DNA from: Oerskovia enterophila
Lineage (GTDB): Bacteria; Actinomycetota; Actinomycetes; Actinomycetales; Cellulomonadaceae
Direction: 5' to 3'
DNA: 64,000 bases
NCBI RefSeq assembly: GCF_001692445.1
Contig: NZ_MAQA01000012.1
Span: forward strand, 28,984 to 92,983
The first letter of the stretch is position 1, and every line of letters starts with the position of its first letter. Positions 62,806-64,000 of this stretch are shown here, one piece after another. The notes under the pieces are model-generated. The model worked only from the letters and a program-made list of their open reading frames with translations. It searched no databases and had not been told where the DNA came from. The translations under genes were made by a program, and so were the position numbers.

Positions 62806-63876
62806 TCAGACGGTCCTCGAGCGCGGCGCTCCGGCGCTCCCGGCCGCGACCGCCGCGATCCGTCGGGCCGCCGCCGAGAGCTCGGTGCCGTCCTTCCAGA
62901 CCATCCGCAGCCGCCGTGAGAGGTCGAGACCGGGCACCTGGATCTCTGCGAGCGTGCCGCGAGCAAGGTCGTCCGCGACCGTCAGCCGGGACAGCACGGC
63001 GACCGCGCCGCCGTACTGCACCGCGGTCTTGAGCGACGCGGTCGAGCCCAGGTAGGGCAGGTGGTCGGGGAGGCGGGCGCCGGCCGCCACGAGCGACTTC
63101 TCGAGCGTCTCGCGCGTTCCCGAGCCGCGCTCGCGGACGACGAGCCCACCGGTCACCAGCTCCTCGACCGTCGCGGTACGCCGTCGCCGCCCGGCCCACG
63201 GGTGCGTCGCCGCGACGACCACGACCAGCTCGTCGTGGGCCAGGGTGCGGCTGCGCAGCCCCCGACGCAGGGTCGAGCTCTCGATGAAGCCGAGCTCGGC
63301 GTCGTCCGACAGCACGAGCTCCATGACGGTCCGGGAGTTGCGCACGAGCAGCTCGACGTCGGGGGAGGCGGGCCCTCGGGCGGCCGCCGACGAGCCGCGC
63401 TGCTCCGACGAGCCGCCCGGTCCCGACACCGGACCGGTCGCCGCCCCGGACCCGGGCACCGGGGTCAGACCGTCGAGCGCGAGCGTCGCGAGCCAGCGAG
63501 GGGCGAGGTACTCGGCGATCGTCAGGCTGGCCGCCAGGCGGATCCGGGCCGAGGGGGCCTCGCGCAGCGCCGCGGCCGACGTCTCGAAGCGGTCCGAGGC
63601 GTCGATGACCTCGCGAGCCCAGGTCGCGGTCGCGCGCCCGGTCTCGGTGAGGCGGGCGCCGCGCGTCGAGCGTGCGACGAGCTCGAGCCCCAGGTGCTTC
63701 TCGAGGCGCCGCATGCCGGCCGAGGCGCTGGGCTGGGAGATGCCCAGCGCTCGTGCGGCGGCGCTGATCGAGCCGTGGCTGTCGGTCGCGACGAGCAGCT
63801 CCAGGAGGCCCAGCGACGTCCGGTCCCGGCGCGGGGGAAGGGTGTTCGGGAGGTGCTGCGGGGCGGTCTCGGCCAT
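62806..63876 (-). CDS. LysR-family transcriptional regulator
   Basis: LysR regulator of 356 residues. The N-terminal helix-turn-helix is LGLLELLVATDSHGSISAAARALGISQPSASAGMRRLEKHLGLELVARSTRGARLTETG; the effector domain contains a long Gly/Ser/Pro/Ala-rich insertion near 145-172 (GPVSGPGGSSEQRG) and then LVRNSRTVMELVLSDDAELGFIE, LVVRERGSGTRETLE. ATG 63876 has TAGGAT six bases upstream and no Shine-Dalgarno, so it is leaderless. It is divergent from a gene whose start is cut at the window end and which is probably its target. Confidence 0.93.
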   Translation of the reverse strand: MAETAPQHLPNTLPPRRDRTSLGLLELLVATDSHGSISAAARALGISQPSASAGMRRLEKHLGLELVARSTRGARLTETGRATATWAREVIDASDRFETSAAALREAPSARIRLAASLTIAEYLAPRWLATLALDGLTPVPGSGAATGPVSGPGGSSEQRGSSAAARGPASPDVELLVRNSRTVMELVLSDDAELGFIESSTLRRGLRSRTLAHDELVVVVAATHPWAGRRRRTATVEELVTGGLVVRERGSGTRETLEKSLVAAGARLPDHLPYLGSTASLKTAVQYGGAVAVLSRLTVADDLARGTLAEIQVPGLDLSRRLRMVWKDGTELSAAARRIAAVAAGSAGAPRSRTV

Positions 63877-63945
63877 AGCTTCATCCTATGGCTCGGTCGC
63901 CAGGTAGGCCTTCCGGCGCCGTTCTCGTCGCGGCACGGTGGAAGC

Positions 63946-64000
63946 ATGACCCCCACGACCGACCTCGACACCCCCACCCCGGACGCTGTCGCTTATACCC
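63946..64000 (+). CDS. 5' end of an unidentified gene (truncated by window end)
   Basis: ATG 63946 opens a frame, MTPTTDLDTPTPDAVAYT, that continues past the window end. CACGGT lies six bases before the start, as for the leaderless genes. Only 18 codons are visible, so no function can be given. As the divergent neighbour of a LysR regulator it is likely its target; in related bacteria such LysR genes often pair with a YeiH-type exporter, but that is only a guess. Confidence 0.5.
   Translation, partial: MTPTTDLDTPTPDAVAYT

Overview
The window is about 64 kb of very GC-rich, densely packed DNA with no insertion sequence, prophage, CRISPR array, tRNA or rRNA that I can see. The gene content (KdpBCDE, SseA/SufE, an Acg-type nitroreductase, a DUF3516 helicase, GH92 and GH114 enzymes, DUF4190 proteins, GltX next to an FAH protein) and the very high use of GTG starts point to an actinobacterium. 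My best guess is Micrococcales, near Cellulomonas, Oerskovia or Cellulosimicrobium. This placement is inferred from gene content only. About twenty genes have a -10-like hexamer ending 6 to 8 bases before the start codon and no Shine-Dalgarno sequence, the arrangement expected of leaderless mRNAs. I used that pattern to choose several starts.

Layout. 1-6.3 kb: 3' part of a high-affinity potassium uptake operon, kdpB (cut by the window edge)-kdpC-kdpD-kdpE. 6.3-19.1 kb: mostly single genes, namely a TFIIB-type zinc-ribbon protein, an SDR dehydrogenase, a Tat-exported two-domain laccase, an SBF-type symporter, a DoxX/HxlR divergent pair, sufE and sseA separated by a DUF1254 gene, a YbaK deacylase, an MFS/GntR divergent pair, a VIT1-type metal transporter and an Acg-type nitroreductase. 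19.1-21.8 kb: a DUF3516 RNA helicase. 22-35.2 kb: an exo-enzyme region with two tandem secreted GH92 alpha-mannosidases that share an almost identical C-terminal domain, a GH114-like lipoprotein and a secreted purple acid phosphatase; a YdeI protein and an alanine/glycine:cation symporter lie among them. 35.3-41.3 kb: small metabolic and hypothetical genes, including a two-gene cassette (DUF6881 plus an orphan) bounded by 86-87 bp direct repeats, and a methionine aminopeptidase divergent from an XRE regulator.

41.3-52.1 kb: a very large FUSC transporter with a potassium-channel-like N-terminus, divergent from a complete urease operon: ureA, a CbiX-like chelatase with a histidine-rich tail, ureB, ureC, ureF, ureG, ureD and a urea transporter. 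There is no ureE. The CbiX-like protein occupies a place among the accessory genes and has the His-rich tail typical of nickel chaperones, so it is the best candidate for an unusual nickel-delivery factor. Together these genes would import urea, hydrolyse it and load nickel into the enzyme. 52.1-64 kb: a usp-crcB-crcB fluoride-exporter operon, a membrane protein, an aldo/keto reductase coupled to a DUF418/acyltransferase-like membrane protein, a methyltransferase, an FAH-family hydrolase, glutaminase with a STAS domain, gltX coupled to a HAD phosphatase, and a LysR regulator divergent from a gene cut by the window end.

Rho-independent-type hairpins without clear U tracts mark many gene ends. 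Several carry the same GCCGTCGGGC-type arm. One of the hairpins is a perfect 54-bp palindrome.
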